Shown in pieces: positions 41,784 to 51,048 of a stretch of 64,000 nt of DNA; the first letter of the stretch is position 1, and every line of letters begins with the position of its first letter. The translations under genes and the position numbers were made by a program. The DNA comes from Scatosoma sp045588185 (lineage in GTDB: Bacteria; Bacillota; Clostridia; Christensenellales; Borkfalkiaceae): the NCBI GenBank assembly GCA_045588185.1, contig JAZNDR010000051.1:43549-107548 (forward strand), written 5' to 3'. The notes beneath the pieces are model-generated. The model searched no databases. It worked only from the letters and a program-made list of their open reading frames with translations, and was not told the DNA's origin.

Positions 41784-44213
41784 TTAATGCAAGGGTTTTA
41801 AATTCCAAATATTCTCTGCGTATTCTTGGATACTTCTATCCGCGGCAAAGTAGCCTGCTGCCGCAATATTCCGCAACGCTTTTTGGTTCCAAAGCCGTTT
41901 ATCCGTTGCATACAAGCGAGAAAGTTCTTGCTGCGTTGCCAAATACGACTGATAATCCGCCATACACATATACGGATCGGCAACGGGTGTCCCCGTCAAC
42001 AAATAGTTGGCAATATCAGCAAACGACTCGCCGTTAAAGCCGACTATAAGTGCTTCCACGACTCGGCGAAGCATCGGGTCGTTGTTGTAGTATACGCTTG
42101 CAGAATAGCCGTTTCTCCATATTTCAGACACTTCCTCTGCGTTTAATCCGAAGATATAAATATTATCTTTTCCAACGTGTTCGGACATTTCAACGTTTGC
42201 CCCGTCAAGAGTACCTATCGTCAGCGCACCGTTGATCATAAATTTCATATTACCCGTACCGCTCGCCTCTTTACCCGCAAGAGAAATTTGTTCGGAAATT
42301 TCTGAAGCCGGCATTAACGATTCGGACATCGTTACGTTGTAATCTTCCATATATACAACGTTCAATTTTTGCGATATTTTCGGGTTCTTACGAATTTCCT
42401 CGGAAAGGAAGCAAATCAACTTGATGATTTTCTTCGCCATATAATACCCTGCTGCCGCTTTTGCCGCGAATATATACGTTTTCGGTTGCATCGGCATATC
42501 GGGATTGTCTTTTAACAGTAAATAATCGTTAATAATATGCAGTACGTTCAAAAGCTGGCGTTTATATTCGTGCAAACGCTTTGCCTGTACGTCAAATAAA
42601 GTATTCGAGTCAATAATAACACCCTGTTTTTTATAGGCAAAATCGGCAAATTGTTTCTTTTTAATTGCCTTAATTTCCGCAATTCTCTTTAAAACGCTTT
42701 CGTCGTTCTCGAATTTTTTGAATTCTGCAAGGCGGGACGCGTCTTTGGCGTATCCCGTTCCGATGCAATCGTCTAATAACGCGCAAAGTTCGGGGTTGGA
42801 CTGATTGAGCCATCTTCTGTGGGCGATACCGTTCGTGACGTTGGTGAATTTTTCAGGGGTATAATCGTGGAAATCTTTAAATATACTGTCTTTAATAATC
42901 TCACTGTGTAAGCTCGAAACACCGTTTACTTGATGGGAACCGTGCACGGACAGATTTGCCATTTTTACAACGTTATACGACATAATCGCCATGCGCGAAA
43001 TTTTATCCCAGTCACCAGGGAATCTCGCCCAAAGGTCTTCACAAAAACGGCGGTTGATTTCTTTCAAAATCGTATAAATTCTCGGCAATCTTCTTGCGAT
43101 AAGGTCTTCCGGCCAAGTTTCCAACGCTTCCGCTAAAACGGTATGGTTGGTATATGCGCAAACGGAAGTCGTGATATTCCACGCTTCGTCCCAACTCATC
43201 GCGTTTTCGTCAATAAGCAAACGCATAAGTTCGGGAATCGCAAGCGCGGGGTGCGTATCGTTGAGATGAATTGCCGCCATTTTCGGCAATAATTTCAAAG
43301 AGCCGTATCTTCTCTTGTGATCGGCAAGAATGTTCTGCAAAGAAGCGGAAACGAGGAAATATTGTTGCTTTAAGCGCAAAGATTTCCCTTCCGAATGATT
43401 ATCTGCGGGATATAAAACCTTGGATATAAGGTCAGCTTCGTTATCGTCTTTCATAACGGACGCATAATCGCCTTGCGAAAACAGCTTCATATCGAAATTC
43501 TGCACGCTACGCGCTTTCCAAAGACGAAGCACGGAAACGGCTTTGCTGTCATATCCCGATACCATCATATCATACGCAACGGCTTGCACTTCTTTTGCGT
43601 CGCGGTAAATCGACTCTAAACCGTTTTCCGTCCATTTTTCTTCGATATAACCGTCAAATTTTACCGTAAAGACCTTGTCGCTTCTTTGCGTCAGCCAAAC
43701 CTCACCGCCCGGCAACCAAACGTCGGGCAACTCCGTCTGCCAGCCGTCTACTATCTTTTGCTTAAACAGACCGTAATCATAACGAATTGAATAGCCCATT
43801 GCGGGATAATCGCCCGTTGCCAACGCGTCTAAAAAGCAAGCAGCAAGCCTTCCCAAACCGCCGTTACCAAGCCCTGCGTCCGGTTCAAGCTCGTAAAGCT
43901 CTTCTAATGTAACGTCGTAATCTTTTAACGCTTCCGCAAAGGTATCGGCTATGCCGAGGTTGTACACGCTGTTTTTCAACGACCGCCCCATTAAAAACTC
44001 CATGCAAAGATAATATACTCTTTTTGCTTTTGCCGCTTTGGTAACGGTGTGGAATTTATGACGTTTTTCAAGCATAATATCCCTTACGCTCATAACGACA
44101 GCTTTATAAAGCTGGTCTTTGCGCGCTTCCGACGGTGCTACTCCGAAGTAACGGGAAAGCTTGCCTTGGATAAGCTCTTTGGCTTCCTGTTCAGTGAATT
44201 TTTCTTTTTCCAT
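41784..44213 (-). CDS. glgP: Glycogen/maltodextrin phosphorylase
   Basis: 809 residues. PLP enzyme releasing glucose-1-phosphate from glycogen. The PLP-Lys region AKAAAGYYMAKKIIKLI and the EASGTGNMKFMINGALTIGTLDGANVE signature are present; DAGLGNGGLGRLAACFLDALA marks the N-terminal domain. Last core gene of the glgBCDAP cluster. Normal length. Confidence 0.95.
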   Translation of the reverse strand: MEKEKFTEQEAKELIQGKLSRYFGVAPSEARKDQLYKAVVMSVRDIMLEKRHKFHTVTKAAKAKRVYYLCMEFLMGRSLKNSVYNLGIADTFAEALKDYDVTLEELYELEPDAGLGNGGLGRLAACFLDALATGDYPAMGYSIRYDYGLFKQKIVDGWQTELPDVWLPGGEVWLTQRSDKVFTVKFDGYIEEKWTENGLESIYRDAKEVQAVAYDMMVSGYDSKAVSVLRLWKARSVQNFDMKLFSQGDYASVMKDDNEADLISKVLYPADNHSEGKSLRLKQQYFLVSASLQNILADHKRRYGSLKLLPKMAAIHLNDTHPALAIPELMRLLIDENAMSWDEAWNITTSVCAYTNHTVLAEALETWPEDLIARRLPRIYTILKEINRRFCEDLWARFPGDWDKISRMAIMSYNVVKMANLSVHGSHQVNGVSSLHSEIIKDSIFKDFHDYTPEKFTNVTNGIAHRRWLNQSNPELCALLDDCIGTGYAKDASRLAEFKKFENDESVLKRIAEIKAIKKKQFADFAYKKQGVIIDSNTLFDVQAKRLHEYKRQLLNVLHIINDYLLLKDNPDMPMQPKTYIFAAKAAAGYYMAKKIIKLICFLSEEIRKNPKISQKLNVVYMEDYNVTMSESLMPASEISEQISLAGKEASGTGNMKFMINGALTIGTLDGANVEMSEHVGKDNIYIFGLNAEEVSEIWRNGYSASVYYNNDPMLRRVVEALIVGFNGESFADIANYLLTGTPVADPYMCMADYQSYLATQQELSRLYATDKRLWNQKALRNIAAAGYFAADRSIQEYAENIWNLKPLH

Positions 44214-44270
44214 ATTCTTCTTCTCCTATTTTATTTCTGTGGTAAAACGGGCTCTCTCTTTCCCGTATCA

Positions 44271-45812
44271 TCATTTTCTCTCAAAAGTATCGTCGTAGAG
44301 TTTTTTATAATCCTCAGCCGAACGCATCCACGAAAAATCTATCATGGCGGCTTTTTTCATTAACTCTTTCCAGCTTTCCTTGTTTTTATACGCGTCTACC
44401 GCCTCGTGAATTACGTAAAGCATATCATACGCATTGCAAGAAGCAAAGGTAAATCCGTTTCCGCCTGCGCCAAAAGGCTTAATACTGTCATATAATCCGC
44501 CTGTTTCTCTTACAAGCGGTACGGTTGCATAACGCGACGAAATCATCTGTGAAAGTCCGCAAGGCTCGCTTACCGACGGCATTAAGAAAATATCTGCGCC
44601 CGAATATATCTTTCTCGAAAGATCGTTGTTAAACGCGATATTGATAGAAGCTTTTCCCTCGTATCTCCTCCCTAAATCCTTAAAATATTCTTCGTATCCG
44701 AAGTCGCCCGTGCCCAACAATACAAATTGAATATCCTCGTGCAGGATATCTTCCGCTACCGTTTTCACAAGCTCTAATCCCTTATGTGATACAAGACGGG
44801 AAATCATAGCAATCATCGGCACGTCTTTTACGGGTAAGCCGAGCATTTTTTGTAACTCTGCTTTACATACCGCTTTATTATCGAGGTTTTCCGCACTGTA
44901 ATTTGCAAACAGGGCTTTATCTGTTTCGGGATTGTAGGAATCCACGTCTATCCCGTTTAAAATGCCCGTAAGCTTTCCTTGATTTTTACAAATAATATCT
45001 TGTAAACCGTGCGCGTATTCCGCTGTTGCAATTTCTTTTGCATACGTCGGGCTTACCGTTGAAAACCGTTCGCAACACTCGATTGCCGCTTTCATTAAGT
45101 TGATACTACCGTCGTATTCAAGCAATCCTCTATATTCGTCGGGAATACCGAATAATTCACCGAGAATATCCAAAGAGTACTTGCCTTGGTATTCTATGTT
45201 ATGAATAGTGAAAAGCGCGCGAATAGCTTGATATTCGGGTTTTTCATTATAGACCGTTTTCAAATAAACGGCAGCTAATGCCGATTGCCAATCGTGACAA
45301 TGCAATATTTCAGGATAATACCCGATAAACGGTAATATTTCCATAACACTGCGAGAGAAAAAAGCGAACCTTTCCCCGTCGTCATAATACCCGTAGCAAC
45401 CAGGACGTTTGAAATAATATTCATTATCAATAAAATAATACGTAATCCCGTTTTCTTCGCAGGTAAATACGCCGCAATATTGATTTCTCCAACCAAGCGG
45501 TACGTAAAGATTGCCTAAAAAAGACATTTTCCTGCGCTGTTCTGGCTTAATATCCGAATATAACGGCAGAACAACTCTTATATCAAATTTCGGGTCTTTC
45601 GCGAGTGCCTGCGGTAACGAACCGATTACGTCGGCAAGCCCGCCCGTTGCAATAAAAGGTCTAGCTTCGGAAGCAACAAAAAGGATTTTTCTCTTTCGTG
45701 AAATTGCGGGACGCTTTACGCTTATTTTCTTTACGGGAAATTCCGTTGTGGTGGTTTCAACCACTTCCACTGCCTTTTTTGCCTTCGCTCCTTTTTTGCC
45801 TGTTTCTGTCAT
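44271..45812 (-). CDS. glgA: Glycogen synthase (ADP-glucose dependent, GT5)
   Basis: 513 residues. Extends alpha-1,4-glucan from ADP-glucose. A Lys/Thr-rich ~40-residue N-terminal extension precedes the GT5 core VASEARPFIATGGLADVIGSLPQAL; the C-terminal domain has SVSEPCGLSQMI and RETGGLYD. The KTGGL Lys that contacts ADP-glucose in E. coli GlgA is Ala here (ATGGL). Rest of the active site looks intact. Confidence 0.92.
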   Translation of the reverse strand: MTETGKKGAKAKKAVEVVETTTTEFPVKKISVKRPAISRKRKILFVASEARPFIATGGLADVIGSLPQALAKDPKFDIRVVLPLYSDIKPEQRRKMSFLGNLYVPLGWRNQYCGVFTCEENGITYYFIDNEYYFKRPGCYGYYDDGERFAFFSRSVMEILPFIGYYPEILHCHDWQSALAAVYLKTVYNEKPEYQAIRALFTIHNIEYQGKYSLDILGELFGIPDEYRGLLEYDGSINLMKAAIECCERFSTVSPTYAKEIATAEYAHGLQDIICKNQGKLTGILNGIDVDSYNPETDKALFANYSAENLDNKAVCKAELQKMLGLPVKDVPMIAMISRLVSHKGLELVKTVAEDILHEDIQFVLLGTGDFGYEEYFKDLGRRYEGKASINIAFNNDLSRKIYSGADIFLMPSVSEPCGLSQMISSRYATVPLVRETGGLYDSIKPFGAGGNGFTFASCNAYDMLYVIHEAVDAYKNKESWKELMKKAAMIDFSWMRSAEDYKKLYDDTFERK

Positions 45813-45828
45813 ATAAATCTCCTTGAAA

Positions 45829-46944
45829 TTAAAGTCTTGTGCCTTTGGGAATATAGTACGGAAGCGTAGAACAACCGCCCAAGGTTTTCCTGTCGCTGAT
45901 TACTACGTTCTTATCCGTGATAACGCAATCCAGCGCGGTGTTTTGTCCGATAATATTATCTTGCATTACAATAGAATTGCGCACGACTGCGCCTTTTCCA
46001 ACTTTTACACCGCGGAAGAGAATGGAATTTTCCACCACCCCCTCTATTTCACAGCCGTCGGAAATAAGCGAATTTTTTACAACTGCCTCCTCGCCGTATT
46101 TTGAAGGCGCACTATCGCGGACTTTCGTGTAAATATCTCTGTCACCGAATAATTCATCGCGAACGCTCTTTTCAAGGAGTTCCATATTATGCTTATAGTA
46201 CGCCGAAACACTGTCAATGCCCGCATAATAGCCCTTGAAATCATAACGGTAGATTTTTAAACTGTTTACTTGTTTCGCAAGGATATCCGCTTCAAAGCTT
46301 GTAAATCCGTGGATAACGGAATCTTCTACAAGATTAAGTAAAAATTGACGGTTGATAACCATTACGTTGATGAAAATATCCGCTTTCGTCCCGCAAGACA
46401 CGTGCGGAGAAAGCTGAATTTCATTGACGCGCCCCTCGTCGTTTGCCGACACCAACATAAAATCGGCTCGATTGCCCACCTTTCCGTGATGGGTTACAAG
46501 CGTAATATCCGCATTCGTTTCCTCATGGCGGTCAACGATGTCTTCAATATCTAATTTCATAATACCGTCGCAGTCGGTAAGAACGACGTATTTTTCTTTT
46601 CTGCGGTTCAAAAATCCCGATACGCTGTTTAACGCTTCCAAGCGGGTTGTATACAGCTTATCGTGTTTTTCGGAGAAAGGCGGGAGCAAAATCAAACCGC
46701 CGTCCTTTCTTGCAAGATCCCAGTCCTTACCGCTTCCGATATGGTCGATAAGCGAACGGTAGTTGTTGCTCGTCATCAGCCCAACGGTCGTAATTCCCGA
46801 ATTGACCATATTGGATAATACGAAATCAATGATACGGTATCTACCGCCGTACGGTATGGAAGCCATCGTTCTTCTGCGAACGAGCTCAGGTACGTTTTCT
46901 TCGTGAAGATTTGAAAAAATAATGCCAATAGCAGACGTAGCCAT
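45829..46944 (-). CDS. glgD: Glucose-1-phosphate adenylyltransferase, GlgD subunit
   Basis: 371 residues. Nucleotidyltransferase domain with ASIPYGGRYRIIDFVLSNMVNSGI but without the GGxGxRL loop that GlgC has, then a left-handed beta-helix C-terminal domain. In Firmicutes GlgD acts as a non-catalytic or regulatory partner of GlgC. 15 bases downstream of glgC. Confidence 0.93.
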   Translation of the reverse strand: MATSAIGIIFSNLHEENVPELVRRRTMASIPYGGRYRIIDFVLSNMVNSGITTVGLMTSNNYRSLIDHIGSGKDWDLARKDGGLILLPPFSEKHDKLYTTRLEALNSVSGFLNRRKEKYVVLTDCDGIMKLDIEDIVDRHEETNADITLVTHHGKVGNRADFMLVSANDEGRVNEIQLSPHVSCGTKADIFINVMVINRQFLLNLVEDSVIHGFTSFEADILAKQVNSLKIYRYDFKGYYAGIDSVSAYYKHNMELLEKSVRDELFGDRDIYTKVRDSAPSKYGEEAVVKNSLISDGCEIEGVVENSILFRGVKVGKGAVVRNSIVMQDNIIGQNTALDCVITDKNVVISDRKTLGGCSTLPYYIPKGTRL

Positions 46945-46959
46945 AATAACTTTCCCCCC

Positions 46960-48153
46960 TTACGCCAAAATATCTTTTTCGTGTTTTTGCCCCTCGCAAA
47001 CGGTTACGCCGTTCGCAACGGTAAGACCTCTGCCCAATACCACGATTTCCGCCGTTGAATTTTTTTCGACGCCGATTTTTGCGTTTTCTCCCACGGTAAC
47101 GTTCTCGTCGATAATTGAGTAAGAAACGGTTGCATTCGCTTTTATAACGCTGTTGGCAAGCACGACGGCGTCTTTTACGACCGCACCCTTTTCAACGATA
47201 ACGTTACTACCAAGGATAGAATTCTCCACCGTCCCGTCAATTTCGCAACCAAGCGCTACCATAGAATTACGAACAATACCGTTTGCGCCAATATGCTCAG
47301 GCGGGGCAAGCGGATTTCTTGAATGAATTTTCCAAGCCTTATCCGCAATATCAAATTCGGGATTGTCGCCAAGCAAATCCATATTCGCTTCCCAAAGGGA
47401 AGAAATCGTCCCTACGTCTTTCCAGTATCCCTCGAATTGATAAGAGAACATTTTTTCTCCCGCGTTCAGCATTGCGGGAAGCACATCTTTCCCGAAGTCT
47501 TTGGAAGAATTAGGATTCGCCTCGTCCGCTTCAAGGTATTTAAAGAGTTTTTGTGCGTTGAAAATATAAATTCCCATCGAAGCGAGCGTACTTTTGGGCA
47601 CTTTGGGTTTTTCTTCAAATTGATAGATAGACCCGTCGGGGTTCGTATTGAGAATACCAAAACGCGAAGCCTCGGAAATCGGCACGTTGATTGCAGCAAT
47701 CGTACAGTCAGCACCCGTATTTTTATGTGCTTCCAACATCGCGGCATAGTCCATTTTATAAATGTGGTCGCCCGATAATACCAGCACATATTCGGGATTA
47801 TACATTTTCATAAAGTGCAAATTTTGATAAATAGCATTCGCTGTTCCCTCGTACCACGACGAGTTGGTTTTTGCCTGATAAGGCGACAGTATATGTACGC
47901 CCCCGTACGTTCTGTCCAAATCCCACGGCTGACCGTTACCAATGTACTCGTTTAAAATGAGCGGTTGATATTGCGTGAGTACCCCTACGGTATCAATACC
48001 CGAGTTAATGCAGTTGGATAACGGGAAATCGATAATACGGTATTTTGCCCCGAACGCAACGGCAGGTTTTGCAATATTCGTGGTAAGCGCGTACAGTCTG
48101 CTGCCCTGTCCGCCAGCCAAAAGCATTGCAACGCATTCTTTCTTTCTTTGCAT
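46960..48153 (-). CDS. glgC: Glucose-1-phosphate adenylyltransferase, GlgC subunit
   Basis: 397 residues. Catalytic subunit making ADP-glucose: AGGQGSRLYALT nucleotide loop at the N-terminus, KPAVAFGAKYRIIDFPLSNC, VLSGDHIYKMDY and FEEKP motifs, then hexapeptide repeats. Control step of glycogen synthesis. Sits between glgB and glgD. Confidence 0.95.
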   Translation of the reverse strand: MQRKKECVAMLLAGGQGSRLYALTTNIAKPAVAFGAKYRIIDFPLSNCINSGIDTVGVLTQYQPLILNEYIGNGQPWDLDRTYGGVHILSPYQAKTNSSWYEGTANAIYQNLHFMKMYNPEYVLVLSGDHIYKMDYAAMLEAHKNTGADCTIAAINVPISEASRFGILNTNPDGSIYQFEEKPKVPKSTLASMGIYIFNAQKLFKYLEADEANPNSSKDFGKDVLPAMLNAGEKMFSYQFEGYWKDVGTISSLWEANMDLLGDNPEFDIADKAWKIHSRNPLAPPEHIGANGIVRNSMVALGCEIDGTVENSILGSNVIVEKGAVVKDAVVLANSVIKANATVSYSIIDENVTVGENAKIGVEKNSTAEIVVLGRGLTVANGVTVCEGQKHEKDILA

Positions 48154-48168
48154 AAAGCACCCCCTTAA

Positions 48169-50064
48169 TCAGTTGATTTTTTTCAAATATACACAAGTCA
48201 TTTTCGGGAGATTGAATTCAATCGAATACTCCTTTCCGTGACTAAATGTTTTCGTTGTAACATAAACGTATTGCCGAACGATACCTCGCCCGCCGTAACG
48301 GGTGGAATCACTGTTAAATATAACGCGGTATTTCCCTTGCGGTAATCCCAAACGGTATCTCGTATAATCTTCGCCAGAAAAATTCAAAAGAACGACAATC
48401 GTATCCCTGTTTGCTCTGCTTTTGCGTTGATACGCCAAGAAATTGCGGTCGTTATCGTCCGCCGCAAGCCATTCAAAGCCCTCCCACGAATCCTCGATTT
48501 CATAAAGAGCAGGCGTCGTTTTATAAATTTCGTTGAGTTCCCGCACAGCCAAAGCTAATTTTTGATGCAACGGATATTGTTTGAGGAAAAATTCAATGCC
48601 TTCTTTATAATTCCATTCTTTAAATTGCCCGATTTCCGAGCCCATAAAGTTAAGCTTTTTCCCAGGGTGCGACATCATATACCCAAAAAACATACGAAGC
48701 CCTGCGAACTTTTCCTCGTATTCTCCCGGCATTTTACCAATTAGCGAAGCTTTGCCGTGCACGACTTCGTCGTGAGAAATAGGCAGAATATAATTTTCGG
48801 AAAACGCATACATCATCGAAAAAGTAAGCTTGTTATGATGATATTGACGGAATAACGGATTTGTCGCAACGTAAGATAAAACGTCGTTCATCCAACCCAT
48901 ATTCCATTTAAAATTAAACCCAAGCCCGCCTATACTCGTGGGCTTCGTAACAAGCGGCCATGCCGTTGATTCCTCCGCGATCATCATTGCTCGCGGGAAA
49001 AATCCGAATACCGCTTCATTTAATCGGCGCAAAAACGCCACGGCTTCTAAATTTTTATTTTCGCCGTAAATGTTCGGCACCCATTCCCCCGGCTCTTTGT
49101 CGTAGTCAAGATAAAGCATAGACGCCACTGCATCTACGCGCAAACCGTCGATATGGAACTTTTCAAATAAAAATATTGCACTGGAAATAAGGAACGAAAC
49201 GATTTCATTTCTACCGTAATCGAATTTACGTGTTCCCCATCCCCTGCATTCCATACGGTCCCATTGCGAAGCTTCGTATAACGGCTGACCGTCAAACTCA
49301 TATAATCCGTGCGCGTCTTTGGGAAAATGCGCGGGTACCCAATCGAGGATAACACCGATCCCCGCCTTATGGAAACAATCGACCAAATACATAAAATCTT
49401 TGGGCTCGCCAAGACGGGAAGTAATCGAATAATACCCCGTTACCTGATACCCCCAAGATCCGTCGAACGGGTGTTCCGTCACGGGCATAAACTCCACGTG
49501 CGTATACCCCATTTTTACCACGTAATGCACTAATTCCGTAGCCAACTCGCGATAGGTATAGTAGCTTCCGTCTTCATGGTGTTTCCAAGACAACAAATTA
49601 ACTTCGTAAATATTTATCGGCGAAGCATAAATATTGATATGTTTTTGCTTGTCCAAATATTCTCTATCCGACCATTTATATCCCGATAAATTGTACAATT
49701 TTGAAGCGTTTGAGGAATGTACCCCTGGGGTTTCCGCGTGAAAGGCATAAGGATCCGCTTTATATAGCGTTCTGCCGTCCTGCGTAGTAACCGCGTATTT
49801 ATATGCGTCAAACTGCTTTACAGCAGGAATAAACAACTCAAAAGTTTCCCCGTCAATCATGCGCTCCATAACATGCGTAGAAGCGTCCCAGTTATTAAAA
49901 TCCCCCACAACGGAAACGCTGACCGCACGTGGCGCCCAGACCCTAAATAGATAACCGCGTTTTCTATTGTGTACGGTCGGATGCGCACCCATCAGTTCAT
50001 ACGTTTTGAAATTTTCGCCGTGATGAAATAAATGCAAAGGTACATCCGATTGAAATAAACTCAT
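48169..50064 (-). CDS. glgB: 1,4-alpha-glucan branching enzyme
   Basis: 631 residues from the ATG at 50064 (GGAGGG upstream); the open frame reaches 50148 but crosses the promoter. N-terminal CBM48 (FRVWAPRAVSVSVVGDFNNWD), GH13 catalytic barrel with GVILDWVPAHFP, DGLRVDAVASML and AEESTAWP, ISHDEVVHGK, and a C-terminal domain. First gene of glgBCDAP. Confidence 0.94.
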   Translation of the reverse strand: MSLFQSDVPLHLFHHGENFKTYELMGAHPTVHNRKRGYLFRVWAPRAVSVSVVGDFNNWDASTHVMERMIDGETFELFIPAVKQFDAYKYAVTTQDGRTLYKADPYAFHAETPGVHSSNASKLYNLSGYKWSDREYLDKQKHINIYASPINIYEVNLLSWKHHEDGSYYTYRELATELVHYVVKMGYTHVEFMPVTEHPFDGSWGYQVTGYYSITSRLGEPKDFMYLVDCFHKAGIGVILDWVPAHFPKDAHGLYEFDGQPLYEASQWDRMECRGWGTRKFDYGRNEIVSFLISSAIFLFEKFHIDGLRVDAVASMLYLDYDKEPGEWVPNIYGENKNLEAVAFLRRLNEAVFGFFPRAMMIAEESTAWPLVTKPTSIGGLGFNFKWNMGWMNDVLSYVATNPLFRQYHHNKLTFSMMYAFSENYILPISHDEVVHGKASLIGKMPGEYEEKFAGLRMFFGYMMSHPGKKLNFMGSEIGQFKEWNYKEGIEFFLKQYPLHQKLALAVRELNEIYKTTPALYEIEDSWEGFEWLAADDNDRNFLAYQRKSRANRDTIVVLLNFSGEDYTRYRLGLPQGKYRVIFNSDSTRYGGRGIVRQYVYVTTKTFSHGKEYSIEFNLPKMTCVYLKKIN

Positions 50065-50119
50065 AAACCCTCCACAGGATAATTTACAAGCAAAATTGCT
50101 TATATTATCTATTATGTAT

Positions 50120-50148
50120 ATTTTACTACACTTTTGAAATAATTTCAA
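50120..50148 (-). promoter_or_regulatory. Promoter of the glgBCDAP cluster
   Basis: On - : TTGAAA, 17-bp spacer, TAAAAT (10 bases 5' to the upstream ORF end). Upstream (50247-50280) lies a perfect 12- to 13-bp inverted repeat (ATAATTATATTG / CAATATAATTAT, 10-nt loop) that could be an operator. Confidence 0.6.
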
Positions 50149-50319
50149 GGGGATTTTTGATTTTTTTTCTCTTTTTTTAATATTTTTTTCATTTTCTTTG
50201 AAAATGACTTGATTTTGAACAAAATTTAACCTGTATTATGTTACGCATAATTATATTGTTATGTGAAGCAATATAATTATGTTTGACATAGTATGTGCAA
50301 TTTTGTCTAAAATAATAAA

Positions 50320-50371
50320 ACGCGCCCAAACTCCCCTGTTTTCTGTGTGGGTTTTGGTACGCGTATTTTTA
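50320..50371 (-). terminator. Terminator of the polA-coaE unit
   Basis: On - : stem TACGCGT..AAACCC / GGG..TTTGGGCGCG, followed by TTTTATTATTTT. The rest of 50149-50400 holds only the promoter/inverted-repeat region and A/T-rich sequence. Confidence 0.65.
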
Positions 50372-50399
50372 AATATTGTTTTGTTTCACAAATAATGTT

Positions 50400-51008
50400 T
50401 CACGATTGCTTTAATTTATTTAAAATTTCCGTTAAAGAAACATTCAAATCCGACAGCGAGGTATCATTTCGCAAAAAATAAGTGTTTTCGGTTTTTATTT
50501 TTTCTATAGACGAAAGCAAATCATAGTTAAACTGAGCGTTTATTCGGCTTATTGCTTCATTTGCGGAAATACCGTCCCTATCCATGATCGCTTGAATGCG
50601 AGAATCTCTATTGCGCAATACAACGAGTGTTGCGTCAAATTGTTCTTGTAAACGGCTTTCAAACAACAACGGAACTTCAGCAAAGATAAGCTTGGATTCT
50701 ATTTGGTTCATATCGAAAAATAAGCGTTCCATAATTAACGGGTGCGCAATTGCATTTAATTGTGTGCGTTTTTTTTCATCGTCGAATACTATTTTACCCA
50801 ATTCCTGACGGTCTATTTGACCGTTTTTTACGGCAGAAGGAAACAATTTGCCTACTGCTTCAATATACGCCGCTTCTTTCGTTATTTCTTGGTAAATTTC
50901 ATCACAGGAAAAAACGGGATACCCTTTCTCTTTTAGTAAGGCAAGTACAAGCGATTTTCCGCTCCCGATTCCCCCCGTAACCGCTATTTTTTTACTTCTA
51001 AATTCCAT
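50400..51008 (-). CDS. coaE: Dephospho-CoA kinase
   Basis: 202 residues. Last step of coenzyme A synthesis. P-loop GGIGSGKS near residues 13-20, VFSCDEIYQEI, and the C-terminal helices. 40 bases downstream of polA, the usual Firmicute pairing. Confidence 0.93.
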   Translation of the reverse strand: MEFRSKKIAVTGGIGSGKSLVLALLKEKGYPVFSCDEIYQEITKEAAYIEAVGKLFPSAVKNGQIDRQELGKIVFDDEKKRTQLNAIAHPLIMERLFFDMNQIESKLIFAEVPLLFESRLQEQFDATLVVLRNRDSRIQAIMDRDGISANEAISRINAQFNYDLLSSIEKIKTENTYFLRNDTSLSDLNVSLTEILNKLKQS

Positions 51009-51048
51009 TTAATTTCATTCCTGTTTCACAAACAATGTTTCACGAAAC

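Noticed and set aside
50283..50311. TTGACA with a loose -10 on + near 50283
   Set aside because: The -10 is poor and no + strand gene follows; coaE is on the opposite strand.
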